Counted from the stretch's first letter, positions 26,945 to 37,800 are shown. The stretch is 64,000 nt of DNA from Affinundibacterium nitidum (GCF_014284155.1 NZ_JACOFZ010000001.1:1444545-1508544), one strand, 5' to 3'. The notes: generated by a model not told the origin, from the letters alone. Made by a program: numbers and translations.

Positions 26945-29050
26945 ATGCGACCAGCATTTTTAAGAAGTACCCTCAGCCTGATGATCTCAGGTCTTTTTAT
27001 GGCGAGCAGCGCTGTGCCTGCGATGTCAATTGCTGCAGAAAAAGAAATACAGGCCAAGAAGGTCGCAGCCAATCATAAGTCAGTAAAAAAAATGGAGTCG
27101 GGCATCGAATTGCAATGGATTGACAGCAAGGTTCGCCCGCAAGACGACTTCTTCCGCTATACCGCAGGCAAGTGGTTAGATACTGCGCAAATTCCGGCAG
27201 ACAAAGGCCGCACAGGCTCATTTGACGCCTTAGCGGAATTAGCGCTCAATCAAAGCCGAGATATTATTCAAGAACTGGCGCAGCGCAAAGATTTAAAAGC
27301 AGGTAGCAATCAACAAAAAATCGCCGATATGTACAGTAGCTTCATGGACGAAGCTAAAATCGAAGCTGCCGATATTCAACCTTTACAAGCTGACTTTGCA
27401 CTATTCGATAAAATTAGAGACAAATCGCAATTACCTTTAGCAATGGCACATATGGCGCGTATTGGCGTCGGCATGCCCATTGGCGCTGGCGTCACGCAAG
27501 ATGCGAAAGATTCTTCCAAATACGCTGTGTCAGTCGGCCAAGGTGGCTTGAGTTTGCCTGACCGCGAATACTATCTCAAACTCGATGACGCTAAATTCAA
27601 AGCGGTACGTGAAGCCTACTTGGTCCATCTGGAAAAAATGTTGGGCATGGGTGGAATAGAAAACCCAGCTCAAGGTGCGGCTGCCATCTTGGCCTTAGAA
27701 ACAGAGATCGCGAAGATCCAATGGAGCAATGTCGAAAACCGTAATCCGGTGAAGACGTACAACAAAGTCGAGGTCGCAAAGCTTGGCGAATTACTTGGCA
27801 ACTTTGACTGGAACGCGTATTTCGCCGCCAATGGTACAGGTGGAAAAGTAGACTACGTTATCGTGCGCCAACCAAGCTATCTAACTGGCTTCGCTAAATT
27901 GATTGATGACACTCCAGTTAATGTCTGGCAAACCTATTTCAAATGGCGTTTGTTGAATGCGTATGCACCGCTACTGAGCAAGCGCTTTGTTGACCAAGAT
28001 TTCAACTTCTCAAGTATCACTTTACGTGGCATTCCTGAGAACCAACCACGTTGGAAACGTGGTGTCGCACGTGTCGAAGAAAGTTTGTCTGAAGCATTGG
28101 GCCAACTGTTCGTGGAAAAACACTTTCCAGCATCGAGTAAGGCCCGTATGCAAGAATTGGTCAACAATCTCTTGCTCGCCTATAAACAAAGCATAGAAAC
28201 GCTGCCATGGATGGGTGCGGAAACTAAGAAAGAGGCTTTAGCAAAATTAGCTAAGTTCACACCGAAAATTGGCTACCCAGATAAATGGCGCGACTACAGC
28301 AAGTTGGAAATCACACGCGACAATTTGGTCGCTAACGTACGTGCGACTCGTGCCTTCAATTATCAAAGAATGCTCGACCGTTTAGGTAAGCCGGTGGATC
28401 GTGCTGAATGGGGTATGAGCCCGCAAACAGTGAATGCCTACTACAACCCACGTCAGAACGAAATCGTCTTCCCTGCAGCCATCTTACGCCCACCATTCTT
28501 TAATCCTGATGCGGATGATGCGGTCAATTACGGTGGTATCGGTGCAGTAATTGGTCACGAAATCGGTCATGGTTTTGACGACTCCGGCAGCCAATCCGAC
28601 GGCGATGGCAATTTGCGCGACTGGTGGACAGCAGAAGATAAAGCCAACTTCAAGAAACTCACTGATGCTTTGGTTGAACAATACAATGCGTACAGCCCAC
28701 TCGAAGGTTATAAGGTTAATGGGAAATTGACTTTAGGCGAAAACATTGGAGACAACTCCGGTTTGGCCATTGCATTCAAAGCCTATCAGATCTCTTTGAA
28801 CGGCAAGAAGGCACCTGTAATCGATGGTTTTACGGGCAATCAACGAGTATTTTTGGGCTGGGCGCAAGTTTGGCGTGGCAAAGCACGTGACAACGAAACG
28901 ATCCGCTTGATCGCGACCGACCCACACTCACCTGCCATGTTCCGTGCGAATGGCCCATTAACCAACTTACCTGCATTTTATGAAGCATTCAAAGTACAGC
29001 CTGGCGACAAGATGTACGTAGAGCCAGGTAAACGTATCAGTATTTGGTAA
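26945..29050 (+). CDS. M13 (neprilysin/PepO) family zinc metallopeptidase, exported
   Basis: ATG 26945 is preferred over an in-frame GTG at 26930 because AGAGGA precedes it and it begins a clean signal peptide (about residues 1-29). The 701-residue product has an N-terminal M13 domain with the early DDFFRYTAGKW motif, NAYYNPRQNEIVFPAAIL, the zinc motif HEIGH at 538-542 followed by GFDDSGSQ, and the third-ligand motif GENIGDNSGLA about 60 residues later. Family length is normal. It probably degrades oligopeptides in the periplasm or outside. It ends at a strong bidirectional terminator. Confidence 0.93.
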   Translation: MRPAFLRSTLSLMISGLFMASSAVPAMSIAAEKEIQAKKVAANHKSVKKMESGIELQWIDSKVRPQDDFFRYTAGKWLDTAQIPADKGRTGSFDALAELALNQSRDIIQELAQRKDLKAGSNQQKIADMYSSFMDEAKIEAADIQPLQADFALFDKIRDKSQLPLAMAHMARIGVGMPIGAGVTQDAKDSSKYAVSVGQGGLSLPDREYYLKLDDAKFKAVREAYLVHLEKMLGMGGIENPAQGAAAILALETEIAKIQWSNVENRNPVKTYNKVEVAKLGELLGNFDWNAYFAANGTGGKVDYVIVRQPSYLTGFAKLIDDTPVNVWQTYFKWRLLNAYAPLLSKRFVDQDFNFSSITLRGIPENQPRWKRGVARVEESLSEALGQLFVEKHFPASSKARMQELVNNLLLAYKQSIETLPWMGAETKKEALAKLAKFTPKIGYPDKWRDYSKLEITRDNLVANVRATRAFNYQRMLDRLGKPVDRAEWGMSPQTVNAYYNPRQNEIVFPAAILRPPFFNPDADDAVNYGGIGAVIGHEIGHGFDDSGSQSDGDGNLRDWWTAEDKANFKKLTDALVEQYNAYSPLEGYKVNGKLTLGENIGDNSGLAIAFKAYQISLNGKKAPVIDGFTGNQRVFLGWAQVWRGKARDNETIRLIATDPHSPAMFRANGPLTNLPAFYEAFKVQPGDKMYVEPGKRISIW

Positions 29051-29066
29051 TCGATGTACCGATAAA

Positions 29067-29104
29067 AAAAGGCGCAGAAGTTCAAACTTCTGCGCCTTTT
29101 TTAT
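29067..29104 (+). terminator. Bidirectional terminator, M13 peptidase / methyltransferase
   Basis: GGCGCAGAAG (29071-29080) pairs with CTTCTGCGCC (29087/29088-29097), loop TTCAAA, with A-run before and T-run after. It serves both converging genes. Confidence 0.9.
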
Positions 29105-29122
29105 TCTCTAATTTTTTAGGTA

Positions 29123-29743
29123 CTAGCGACGACGCCAAATTTGCCAGCGTTCTTTTCCTTCAAAGACCGCTAAAGAATCGCTCACTTCAGCATCCTCGAT
29201 TCGTTCAAACTGCACATCCATCAATGCTTCGAGCTGTGTTTTCCTAATGCGGAATGGCGGTCCTTTAGGACGATCACCGGCATCCTCATCGATAAAGAAA
29301 AAACCAAAAACCACACCACCTGGCTTTAACAACTCCGCCCAACGCTGCACTACAGCAGCTCTTCGTTCAGGAGGAAGTGCGCAAAAGAAAGCGCGTTCGT
29401 AAATACATTCAAGTCTTGATGCTGGACGATATTCGAAGAAGTCCGCTTGCAAGATCGCCGCTGCGTGTCTGGGAAAAAGTGCTTGCGCTGTGGCGACAGC
29501 CGCCGGAGAAAAATCAATTGCTGTCACTTGCCAACCTGAATTCATCAAGAAATCGAGTTCATAAGCATGGCCACAACCAGGGATTAAACAGACAGGACCG
29601 TTGCCATCCGTTTGTTCCGACGTAGCTTCTGCATAACGCTGCAAATTCTGCGGCACGGCACCACGGTTCCAAGGTGTAAAGCCTTTATCAAAACGTTCGT
29701 CCCAGAACGCTGAATCAAGTGGATTTCTAGTGGCAAAGTCCAT
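29123..29743 (-). CDS. TPMT-family SAM-dependent methyltransferase
   Basis: The ATG at 29741-29743 is used; a GTG three codons upstream is also possible. The 206-residue product shows FWDERFDKGFTPWNRGAVP, the SAM-binding motif LIPGCGHAYELDFL, an acidic AIDFSP loop, and FCALPPERR, all typical of the thiopurine methyltransferase-like fold (PF05724). Bacterial relatives methylate thiols, tellurite or selenium compounds; the substrate here is not readable. It starts 18 bases after the ubiB stop, so it is probably the last gene of the ubiJ-ubiB transcript. Confidence 0.85.
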   Translation of the reverse strand: MDFATRNPLDSAFWDERFDKGFTPWNRGAVPQNLQRYAEATSEQTDGNGPVCLIPGCGHAYELDFLMNSGWQVTAIDFSPAAVATAQALFPRHAAAILQADFFEYRPASRLECIYERAFFCALPPERRAAVVQRWAELLKPGGVVFGFFFIDEDAGDRPKGPPFRIRKTQLEALMDVQFERIEDAEVSDSLAVFEGKERWQIWRRR

Positions 29744-29761
29744 CACGCTCACTTCAATAGA

Positions 29762-31324
29762 TCAATGCCAAGGAAACTTCAGATAAATGAGGCAGCCAAT
29801 CACGCCGATCGCAATACCAAGCACTATCGTCAGCATTCCCTTTAACAAACGATTAGTCGCCTTTTGCTCAGCCAATAGCGTGGCCAATAAATGTTCTTGA
29901 TGGCTACCTTCCGCTGCTCGAGTCAGCGCTTGATGCGCAAGGCGCGGTAACTGGGGGAAAATTTGACTGTAACGCGGTGCTTCAGCACGTAGTTTATCCA
30001 TCAACCCACGCCAACCAACTTGCTCGCTCATCCAACGTTCAAGATAGGGTTTGGCAGTCTTCCACAAATCAAGTTCGGGGTCCAACTGACGGCCCAAGCC
30101 TTCGATATTCAACAAGGTTTTTTGCAGCAAGACTAATTGCGGTTGAACCTCAACATTAAAGCGACGTGAAGTTTGGAACAAACGTAAAAGGACCTGACCA
30201 AATGAAATATCTTTCAAGGGACGATCGAAAATGGGTTCACAACATGCACGTACAGCCGCTTCTAGTTCGTCGACGCGCGTTTCTTTTGGTGCCCAACCTG
30301 ATTCAATATGAGCCTCAGCGACACGCTTATAATCGCGACGAAAGAAAGCAAGGAAGTTCTGTGACAGATAATCTTTATCGTAGTCATTAAGCGTGCCTAC
30401 GATGCCGAAATCGAGTGCAATGTAGCGGCCTAGCGTCGCTGGATCGGTCGACACCAAGATGTTCCCCGGATGCATATCGGCATGAAAGAAACCATCGCGA
30501 AAGATTTGCGTAAAGAAAATCGTCACGCCATCACGCGATAGCTTGCCCAGATCAACGCCAGCCTCTTTAAGTTTTTCGGTTTGTGAAATTGGGATGCCAC
30601 GCATGCGTTCCATCACAATCACAGAAGGTGAACAATAATCCCAATACATTTCAGGGACGATCAGCAAATCGGAATCAGCAAAATTACGGCGCAACTGGCT
30701 ACCGTTTGCCGCTTCACGCATTAAATCGAGTTCATCATGCAAATATTTATCGAATTCACCGACAACTTCTTTGGCTTTAAGACGTTTTCCATCCGCCCAT
30801 AGAAACTCTAACCAACCAGCGGCGATTTTCATCAAGGCCACATCGCGATCAATTGTTTCTTTCATTCCTGGGCGGAGAACCTTGACCGCCGCTTCACGAC
30901 CATCTTTGAGCGTAGCAAAGTGAACCTGTGCTATCGAAGCCGAAGCGACAGGAATGCGCTCAAAACTAGCGAACAATTGATCCGGATGTGCACCCAGTGA
31001 TTTGGTAATTTGAGCGACTGCCAAATCAGGATCAAACGACGGCACGCGGTCTTGCAATAAAGCGAGCTCATCCGCTACGTCGGGTGGCATCAGATCACGA
31101 CGTGTCGATAATACCTGGCCAAACTTGACAAAAATAGGTCCTAACTCTTCGAGCGCGCGACGCAAGCGCTCGCCGCGAGGTGCGGAAAGATCGCGCCAGA
31201 ACAACACCGTTTGAATAAACTTCGCTGTGCGCGGCACACGCAAACCCGACATCGCAATTTCGTCTATGCCATATTGCAAGACGATACGAACAATTTTAAA
31301 CAAACGTAGGGAATTTAAAATCAT
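29762..31324 (-). CDS. ubiB: Ubiquinone biosynthesis atypical kinase UbiB
   Basis: A 520-residue member of the ABC1/ADCK/UbiB protein-kinase-like family. The family-specific KxGQ motif is in [17 protein letters not shown], the ATP-binding lysine in [10 protein letters not shown], the catalytic loop in [13 protein letters not shown] and the metal motif in ALDFGIVG. The C-terminus carries membrane helices ([17 protein letters not shown]). It supports coenzyme Q synthesis at the inner membrane as an ATPase-like accessory factor. Its ATG overlaps the ubiJ stop by four bases (ATGA), so the two are translationally coupled. Confidence 0.96.
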   Translation of the reverse strand: MILNSLRLFKIVRIVLQYGIDEIAMSGLRVPRTAKFIQTVLFWRDLSAPRGERLRRALEELGPIFVKFGQVLSTRRDLMPPDVADELALLQDRVPSFDPDLAVAQITKSLGAHPDQLFASFERIPVASASIAQVHFATLKDGREAAVKVLRPGMKETIDRDVALMKIAAGWLEFLWADGKRLKAKEVVGEFDKYLHDELDLMREAANGSQLRRNFADSDLLIVPEMYWDYCSPSVIVMERMRGIPISQTEKLKEAGVDLGKLSRDGVTIFFTQIFRDGFFHADMHPGNILVSTDPATLGRYIALDFGIVGTLNDYDKDYLSQNFLAFFRRDYKRVAEAHIESGWAPKETRVDELEAAVRACCEPIFDRPLKDISFGQVLLRLFQTSRRFNVEVQPQLVLLQKTLLNIEGLGRQLDPELDLWKTAKPYLERWMSEQVGWRGLMDKLRAEAPRYSQIFPQLPRLAHQALTRAAEGSHQEHLLATLLAEQKATNRLLKGMLTIVLGIAIGVIGCLIYLKFPWH

Positions 31325-31908
31325 TTCTGCACTTTCGCTTTTTCCAGACGTTCAATTCTTTTCATCAGACGTTCCACATCATCACGAGTTTTAACAACCT
31401 GAGTTGCAAATGCTTCCACCGCTTGTGGACGCACTAACATTGGGTTCTCTTCTAAGAAGTACTCAGCAAAATTCTCCTTGAGGCTTTGGTGAGTACGTTG
31501 TAAATGTTCGCGCACTGCATTGCCGCTGCTGACCATACGGCTAGCGGTGATATCTCCAAAGAGTTTGGCCAAATCTTCTTCTGCCTCCCAACGCAAATCT
31601 TGGCTCAAGCCCGAAATTACATTGGCCAAGTCCGCATCGCCGTCGATTTTGACATAGGAGACAGCCTTCTTGGGGTCTTGTGCAATTAACGGCAAATCCG
31701 CTGGCTTGATACGCAGACTAACGTTTGCTGGAGTAGTGTTCGTATCGGCGGCTTGCAACAAACCATCCGCCCCAATATTGGCACGTAATTGAACAAGCTC
31801 AAGATCAACACAAACAAGCTTGTTTGCATGCAGTTGAAGGCGTTCACGTGCCCATGGCTCTTTCGCCAATAAATGGTTCACGAACAAAACGAAGGATGTA
31901 GAAATCAT
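31321..31908 (-). CDS. ubiJ: Ubiquinone biosynthesis accessory factor UbiJ (SCP2 domain)
   Basis: ATG at 31906-31908 is chosen over an upstream TTG. The 195-residue product has an N-terminal SCP2 lipid-binding domain (about 10-110; [33 protein letters not shown]) and a C-terminal coiled coil ([17 protein letters not shown]), the layout of UbiJ. It binds ubiquinone intermediates and organises the Ubi complex with UbiK. It overlaps ubiB. A terminator-like hairpin with a seven-T run ends only 11 bases before the ATG, so no room remains for a separate promoter after it. Confidence 0.93.
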   Translation of the reverse strand: MISTSFVLFVNHLLAKEPWARERLQLHANKLVCVDLELVQLRANIGADGLLQAADTNTTPANVSLRIKPADLPLIAQDPKKAVSYVKIDGDADLANVISGLSQDLRWEAEEDLAKLFGDITASRMVSSGNAVREHLQRTHQSLKENFAEYFLEENPMLVRPQAVEAFATQVVKTRDDVERLMKRIERLEKAKVQK

Positions 31909-31919
31909 GGTACTCAAAT

Positions 31920-31950
31920 AAAAAAACCGCGCATGATGTATGCGCGGTTC
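31920..31950 (-). terminator. Terminator-like hairpin at the ubiJ ribosome binding region
   Basis: Arms ACCGCGCAT (31926-31934) and ATGCGCGGT (31940-31948), loop of five, followed on the minus strand by seven T. It would terminate transcripts of the Tim44-like gene, but it also forms the leader of ubiJ, whose ATG is 11 bases beyond the T-run. Confidence 0.8.
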
Positions 31951-32046
31951 TTAGTTTAACAGCAAACCCGGTTTTCGCCTTAGTTCCGATCAAATCAAGC
32001 TTGTTTCATCGCAAAATTTGATGGTGCAACAAACCGATTCAAACAC

Positions 32047-32994
32047 TTAATTGAGTTGTTGAATACCAGCCAACACCCATCCAGACTGACCATTGATTGG
32101 CTTTGCCAAGTTCCATACTTCGGCGAATGGTTCGGCATTTGCCGCCCCGCCTTCTTTGATCGTGCCTGTGAATTTCACACTTGCTAAGTAGTCGTAGGCT
32201 TGAGTCTCAACGCCCAGTAACTCAGCTTCCAAGGTGACCACATCGGTTTCGTTCTTAGTGGTACCACGATCTTGCAATTCCAACTTCATTTCAGCAAACA
32301 TTTCTGGTGAGGTAAATTCGCGAATATCGTTGATATCACTGCGATCCCACGCAGCCTGCAAACGAATATAGTTAGATTTAGCATGGCGCAAGAAACCCGC
32401 CACGTCGAAATCCGCAGGGATCTGCCATGTCGCCTGATTTGCTGGCGCTTCGTTCAAATTCGCAGTACTTACCGAGGCCGGTGTAAAAGCTTGAGGTGCA
32501 TTATCGAAACGCTGACCAGATCCCAAATCGCTTGGCATCCCTGCATAAGCTGGTTGTGGCGTTTGTTGATTAAACATCGATGGCGCGCCAGCATCTTTCT
32601 TTCTTGTGAACAAACGGTATAAGAAGAAAATGGCAAATCCAATTAGCGCGAACGTCACGATAGAACCCAATGCGCTCGCCAAAGCACCGCCCATACCCAG
32701 TGATGAGAACAAGCCAGCCAATAACGCACCACCAATCAAGCCACCAATAATACCTTTCCAAGGCAAACCTGGTTTCTTCGGTGGGATCGGAGCTGCTGCA
32801 TTTGGCGCACCTGGTTTTGCCGCAGCTGCGGGGTTAACCGGTGCACCCGGTGTTGCCGCCGGCGCCTTTTGCGTGACATTATTCGATTGACGGCCAAATG
32901 AACCACGTTTGCCCATACGTTGGGCATCTGCGTCCGCAATAACCATAGTCATTGCACCAAACAATAAAGCGATACTCAACAAAATGTGTTTCAT
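32047..32994 (-). CDS. Tim44-like domain protein, membrane-associated
   Basis: ATG at 32992-32994 is set by the ribosome binding site AGGAG just upstream. The 315-residue product has a signal peptide (about 1-25, ending ADAQ), a proline/alanine-rich linker (about 40-75), one or two hydrophobic glycine-rich helices (GIIGGLIGGALLAGLFSSLG, IVTFALIGFAIFFLYRLF), and a C-terminal Tim44-like domain (about 190-310; FLRHAKSNYIRLQAAWD, WVLAGIQQL). Its role is unknown; it regularly lies between ubiE and ubiJ in Burkholderiales, which hints at a membrane or quinone-related task without proving it. Hairpins lie on both sides of the gene. Confidence 0.88.
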   Translation of the reverse strand: MKHILLSIALLFGAMTMVIADADAQRMGKRGSFGRQSNNVTQKAPAATPGAPVNPAAAAKPGAPNAAAPIPPKKPGLPWKGIIGGLIGGALLAGLFSSLGMGGALASALGSIVTFALIGFAIFFLYRLFTRKKDAGAPSMFNQQTPQPAYAGMPSDLGSGQRFDNAPQAFTPASVSTANLNEAPANQATWQIPADFDVAGFLRHAKSNYIRLQAAWDRSDINDIREFTSPEMFAEMKLELQDRGTTKNETDVVTLEAELLGVETQAYDYLASVKFTGTIKEGGAANAEPFAEVWNLAKPINGQSGWVLAGIQQLN

Positions 32995-33034
32995 GTAAAT
33001 CTCCTGTAAAACCAAATTTACGACAAAATCGAAT

Positions 33035-33055
33035 GGTTTAGATTTCCTCTAAACC
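33035..33055 (-). other. Hairpin directly after the ubiE stop codon
   Basis: GGTTTAGA and TCTAAACC (33048-33055 and 33035-33042) form a perfect 8-bp stem with a five-base loop, adjoining the ubiE TAA stop. The following minus-strand sequence ATTCGATTTTG is only weakly T-rich, so it may be a weak terminator or a 3'-end processing structure. Confidence 0.55.
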
Positions 33056-33811
33056 TTAAACCTTAATGCCCGTATGTAAAGCTGCTACACCAGCGGTCAA
33101 ATTAAAATACTCAACTCGTTCTAGACCTGCTTCTTGCATCATTCCCTTCAGTGTTTCTTGATCAGGGTGCATACGAATCGATTCGGCCAAATAACGATAG
33201 CTATCTGAATCGTTTGCGATCTTCTGACCTAACCATGGCAAAACCTTAAAAGAATACAAATCGTAAGGCTTCTGCAATGCCTCTGGTACTTTGGAAAACT
33301 CCAACACCAGCAATTTGCCGCCTGGCTTCAAGACCCTTTGCATCTCTTTGAGTGCTTGATCTTTGTGCGTCATATTACGTAATCCAAACGCCACACTCAC
33401 GCGGTCAAAATAATTATCAGGAAACGGCAATTTCTCTGCGTCACACAATAAGGTTGGGGTAATCAAGCCCTTATTCAAGAGCCGATCACGTCCCACACGT
33501 AACATAGACTCATTGATATCGGTATGCCACACTTCACCGCTCTTACCCGCTTGTTTGACAAATTCTTTCGCGAGATCGCCAGTGCCACCCGCGATATCAA
33601 GTACCTTAAAGCCTGGTCGTATCCCGGCTTGAGCAATAGTGAAAACCTTCCAAACTCGATGCAAGCCAGCTGACATCAAATCATTCATAACATCATATTT
33701 CGCTGCTACGGAATGGAAAACCTCAGCCACTTTATGGACTTTTTCTTCCTCTGCGACAGTGGCATAACCAAAGTGAGTAGTGTGAGTACTGCTATTAGCT
33801 TGTTCGCTCAT
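33056..33811 (-). CDS. ubiE: Ubiquinone/menaquinone C-methyltransferase UbiE
   Basis: ATG at 33809-33811 is set by AAGGGAA upstream and gives 251 residues, the same as E. coli UbiE; the frame upstream of it is not part of the protein. Visible motifs: [39 protein letters not shown] motif [12 protein letters not shown], and the [10 protein letters not shown] and [13 protein letters not shown] signatures. It methylates the demethylated quinol ring in ubiquinone (and menaquinone) synthesis. A perfect minus-strand TATAAT at 33887-33892 lies 76 bases before the start, without a clear -35 box. Confidence 0.96.
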   Translation of the reverse strand: MSEQANSSTHTTHFGYATVAEEEKVHKVAEVFHSVAAKYDVMNDLMSAGLHRVWKVFTIAQAGIRPGFKVLDIAGGTGDLAKEFVKQAGKSGEVWHTDINESMLRVGRDRLLNKGLITPTLLCDAEKLPFPDNYFDRVSVAFGLRNMTHKDQALKEMQRVLKPGGKLLVLEFSKVPEALQKPYDLYSFKVLPWLGQKIANDSDSYRYLAESIRMHPDQETLKGMMQEAGLERVEYFNLTAGVAALHTGIKV

Positions 33812-33886
33812 GCGATTCCCTTGCTTTCTTGCTAAGCACATGATGGTGCTCAGCATCCAAAACGGCAATTTCTTAATTCAGGCGGG

Positions 33887-33892
33887 ATTATA
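33887..33892 (-). promoter_or_regulatory. Possible -10 box for ubiE
   Basis: TATAAT on the minus strand in the 166-base gap between the DUF971 gene and ubiE. The matching -35 position reads GCGCGA, so the promoter is only tentative. Confidence 0.3.
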
Positions 33893-33977
33893 GAGCGGAA
33901 TCGCAATTTCGCGCCCGCTCAAAGGTGATTTTCCGCAAAATTTCTGCGGTAATTTTTTGAATTTGTTAACGTAGATA

Positions 33978-34412
33978 TTACCTGCTCCCGCAGGATGACT
34001 TGCCTATGACTGGTGGTTCAGCATCGCGCCCGCTTTCACCCGCATACCCAGCTGCATGCAAACGCGCTAAGTAGTCGCCCCATAGTAGGTCTTGATTTTG
34101 CCCCAGCCAATACAGATAGGGCCAAGTGAAAATGCCGGTTTCATGGGTATCTGTGAATAACAGTTTAATCGCGTAATGACCAACCGGTTCAATCCCTGTA
34201 ACACTGACCAGCCTTTTGCCAACTTGCAAAACTTCTTGGCCCTCGCCGTGTCCGCGCACTTCAGCAGATGGCGAATACACGCGCATCAATTCAAATGGAA
34301 TCGTAAAATTTGCACCGTCATCGAAACCAATCTCTAAGCAGCGTGATACCGTTCGCGCGTTAATCGAGCTTGCTTGGACAGTTTTGGTAATTGGTGGAGG
34401 TAGTTGGCTCAT
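33978..34412 (-). CDS. DUF971 domain protein
   Basis: A 144-residue protein starting at ATG 34410-34412 (a GTG one codon upstream is equivalent). It contains the DUF971 / gamma-butyrobetaine-hydroxylase-N-terminal-like domain: LEIGFDDGANFTIPFELMRVY, SPSAEVRGHG, GHYAIKLLFTDTHETGIFTWPYLYWLG. Related domains are found in Fe-S-linked proteins, but function is not established for stand-alone members. It starts 17 bases after the HIT gene stop and precedes ubiE, an order common in Burkholderiales. Confidence 0.85.
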   Translation of the reverse strand: MSQLPPPITKTVQASSINARTVSRCLEIGFDDGANFTIPFELMRVYSPSAEVRGHGEGQEVLQVGKRLVSVTGIEPVGHYAIKLLFTDTHETGIFTWPYLYWLGQNQDLLWGDYLARLHAAGYAGESGRDAEPPVIGKSSCGSR

Positions 34413-34429
34413 CACATTATCAGAAAATA

Positions 34430-34852
34430 TCAGATCGCAAACATACTCTGAATCTGCGCACGCAATGTGGGCAGCAAAGCACGTTTTGCGTCTATGTCTA
34501 GTGAAGATCTGTCAGCGTTCGCCCAGATCGGGTTAGGGAAATGCGCATCATCAAGATAACGCGGGATCACGTGCCAATGCAGGTGTGGCACCATGTTCCC
34601 CAAACTCGCAAGATTGATTTTATGCGGCTGCATCACATCACGTACTGCCTGCTCCACTTTGCACACCGCTTGCATCAAGCTGGAACGATCGCTGATCGGG
34701 AGATCAGTCATTTCCTTGGCATGGGCATTCCAAATCACCCGACAAAAACCTGGGTAATTCGCATCATCAATTAGCACCACACGAAGTTGTGTGGTGTTGA
34801 CGATGACCTCACCGCCATCGACGGTGCAGAGTTCACATACTTGCGTCATCAT
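34430..34852 (-). CDS. HIT family nucleotide-binding hydrolase
   Basis: A 140-residue histidine-triad protein with the catalytic motif in NMVPHLHWHVIPRYLDD. It also shows CELC at the N-terminus (a possible partial zinc site) and VVLIDDANYPGFCRV. HIT enzymes hydrolyse nucleoside phosphoramidates or dinucleotides. The start (ATG ATG) shares one base with the stop of the upstream oxidoreductase (TAATG), so translation is probably coupled. Confidence 0.9.
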   Translation of the reverse strand: MMTQVCELCTVDGGEVIVNTTQLRVVLIDDANYPGFCRVIWNAHAKEMTDLPISDRSSLMQAVCKVEQAVRDVMQPHKINLASLGNMVPHLHWHVIPRYLDDAHFPNPIWANADRSSLDIDAKRALLPTLRAQIQSMFAI

Positions 34853-37800
34853 TACACCAAGACCCGTTCAATACCACCGTTGTTCGCTTTCGCCACATAC
34901 TCAGGCATCCAATTTTCACCAAGAATATGACGCGCCATTTCAACCACAATGTAGTCAGCTTGCGTTGAGGTATCGTCGTTATAGCGCGAAAGTCCTTGCA
35001 AGCAGGATGGGCAGGAAGTCAGGATCTTAACGTCTCCAGTGAAGCCATCTTGACGCAATTTATCTGCGCCCTTATTCATTTCTTCTTCTTTACGGAAACG
35101 CACCTGAGTCGAGATATCAGGGCGACCGACTGCAAATGTACCTGACTCACCACAGCAACGATCATTCTTTTCGATTTTCACATTGTCGGATGTCGTAATC
35201 AAACTATTGATGGTCTTACCTGACTCTTGCAATTTCATCGGATTATGACAAGGCTCGTGATACATATAACGAGTCCCTGTTACGCCCTCGAGTTTGACAT
35301 TTTTCTCCATCAAGAATTCGTGGATATCAATGATGCGACAGCCCGGGAAAATTTTGTCGAACTCGTAGGTCGCCAACTGGTCATAGCAAGTACCACATGA
35401 AACCACGACGGTTTTGATATCGAGATAATTGAGTGTATTAGCCATGCGATGGAACAAGACTCGATTATCGGTCATCATCTTCTCAGCTTTGTCGAACTGC
35501 CCTGCTCCACGTTGCGGGTAACCGCAGCATAGATAACCCGGTGGCAGCACCGTTTGTACGCCGACATTCCACAACATCGCTTGTGTCGCTAAACCGACTT
35601 GCGAGAACAAACGCTCCGAACCACAGCCCGGGAAGTAGAACACCGCTTCCGTATCAGCCGTTGTCGTTTGCGGATTGCGAATGATAGGAATAACTTTATC
35701 GTCTTCGATATCCAACAAGGCACGTGCGGTTTTCTTCGGCAGATTGCCTGGCATTTTCTTATTAATAAAGTGAATCACTTGCTCTTTGATCGGCGCTTTT
35801 CCGACAGTGGCAGGTGGTGCTTTGGTCTGCGACTTCGCAAACTTTTTCAGCAAATCATTGCCCAAGCGTTGTGCTTTATAGCCCCAACCCATCATCACCT
35901 GACGCGTGGCATTGATGGTCGCGGGGTCGGTCGCATTCAAGAAGAACATTGCAGCGCTTGTGCCTGGGTTAAATTTCTTCTGTCCCATCTTACGCAAGAG
36001 ATTGCGCATGTTCATCGATACATCGCCAAAATCGATATCGACCGGGCAAGGGTTCACACACTTATGACAGACCGTGCAATGGTCAGCAACGTCAGAGAAT
36101 TCATCCCAATGTTTGATCGAGATGCCACGACGGGTCTGCTCTTCGTACAAGAAGGCTTCCACCAACAAGGACGTCGCTAGAATTTTATTGCGTGGTGAGT
36201 ACAACAAATTCGCACGTGGCACGTGCGTCGAGCAAACAGGTTTGCATTTGCCACAGCGCAGACAGTCTTTAACGCTATTGGCAATCGCACCGATATCGCT
36301 TTGTTGCATGATCAAGGATTCATGCCCCATCAAACCAAAGGATGGCGTATATGCATTGCGCAAATCCGCAGCAAATTCAGGCAAATTCAAGAGTTTGCCC
36401 TTATTGAAACGACCTTCAGGATCAATGCGCAATTTGTAGGAGCGGAAGTCTTTGATTTCGTCTTCGGTCAAAAACTCCAACTTGGTAATGCCGATGCCAT
36501 GTTCGCCGGAAATCACGCCATTGAGCGAACGCGCCAAGACCATGATGCGTGCAACAGCGTGATGCGCCACTTGCAGCATTTCGTAGTCGTCAGAGTTAAC
36601 TGGCAAATTCGTATGGACATTGCCGTCACCCGCATGCATATGCAAAGCAACGAACACGCGACTGCGCAATACGCGTTTATGAATTGCCGTGCACTCTTCC
36701 AAAATTAACTTGAAAGCAGCACCGTTGAAGATCTGACGTAGCAAAGCACGTACTTCGGTTTTCCAAGAAATACGAATGGTGCGGTCTTGTACGACATTAA
36801 ACAAAGTCGCATTCGCTTGCGTTTGCAAACGCTGCTCGAAAACGAAATCAAGTTTATCGAGACCCAAGCGCACCAGCTCTGCCCGAGCCTCACTGAGTGG
36901 TTGATCAAGATGCTCAAGAATATAAGTCCAACGAGCAGTGACTTCATTCAATAACTGTGTTGCTTGCGCTACCCGATCTTCCAACAACTCTGCCGCTGGG
37001 ATATCATCGCCGTCCGCATCTTCACTCTTACCAAGAGGTAAATTGCCTCGCACCACAAAATCTTGCAATGCCTTAGCGCAGGCCAGCTTGTTTTGAATCG
37101 ACAATTCGATGTTGATACGCTCGATACCGTCGGTGTATTCACCCATGCGATCAAGCGGGATCACCACATCTTCATTAATCTTAAAGGCATTGGTGTGCTT
37201 CGAAATCGCCGCTGTTTTAGCGCGATCTAACCAGAATTTTTTACGTGCTTCAGGGCTGACCGCGACGAAACCTTCACCGACACGCGTATTCGCAATGCGG
37301 ATCACTTCTGAAGCCGCTTGCGCTACTGCATTTTCATCGTCACCAACGATATCACCAAACAGGGCCATCTTCGGAATTACGCCACGTTTTGATTTCGTCG
37401 TGTAACCAACGGCCTTCAAATAACGTTCATCCAAATGTTCAAGGCCAGCCAGAATCGCACCGCCTTTTTTGGTTTCACCATCAAGGTAATCTTTAATTTC
37501 AACAATGCTTGGAATCGCATCACGCGCTTGACCGAAAAATTCGAGACAGACGGTGCGGGTGAATTTCGGCATGCGGTGCAAGATCCAACGTGCCGATGTG
37601 ATCAAGCCGTCGCAGCCTTCTTTTTGTACGCCAGGCAGACCTGCTAAAAACTTGTCAGTAACGTCCTTACCCAGACCTTCTTTGCGGAAGGTGCGGCCAG
37701 GAATTTGCAAGAGTTCGGTCTTGAATGGTCTCTTCTCGCCGGGATGTGTCCACTCTAATTGAAATTTAGCCAGCTCGACGTCGTGAATTTTGCCGAGATT

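Noticed and set aside
35599-36180. A 193-codon plus-strand frame inside the GlcD-GlcF-like gene
   Set aside because: It is antisense to conserved Fe-S motifs of a clear gene and shows no recognisable protein family.
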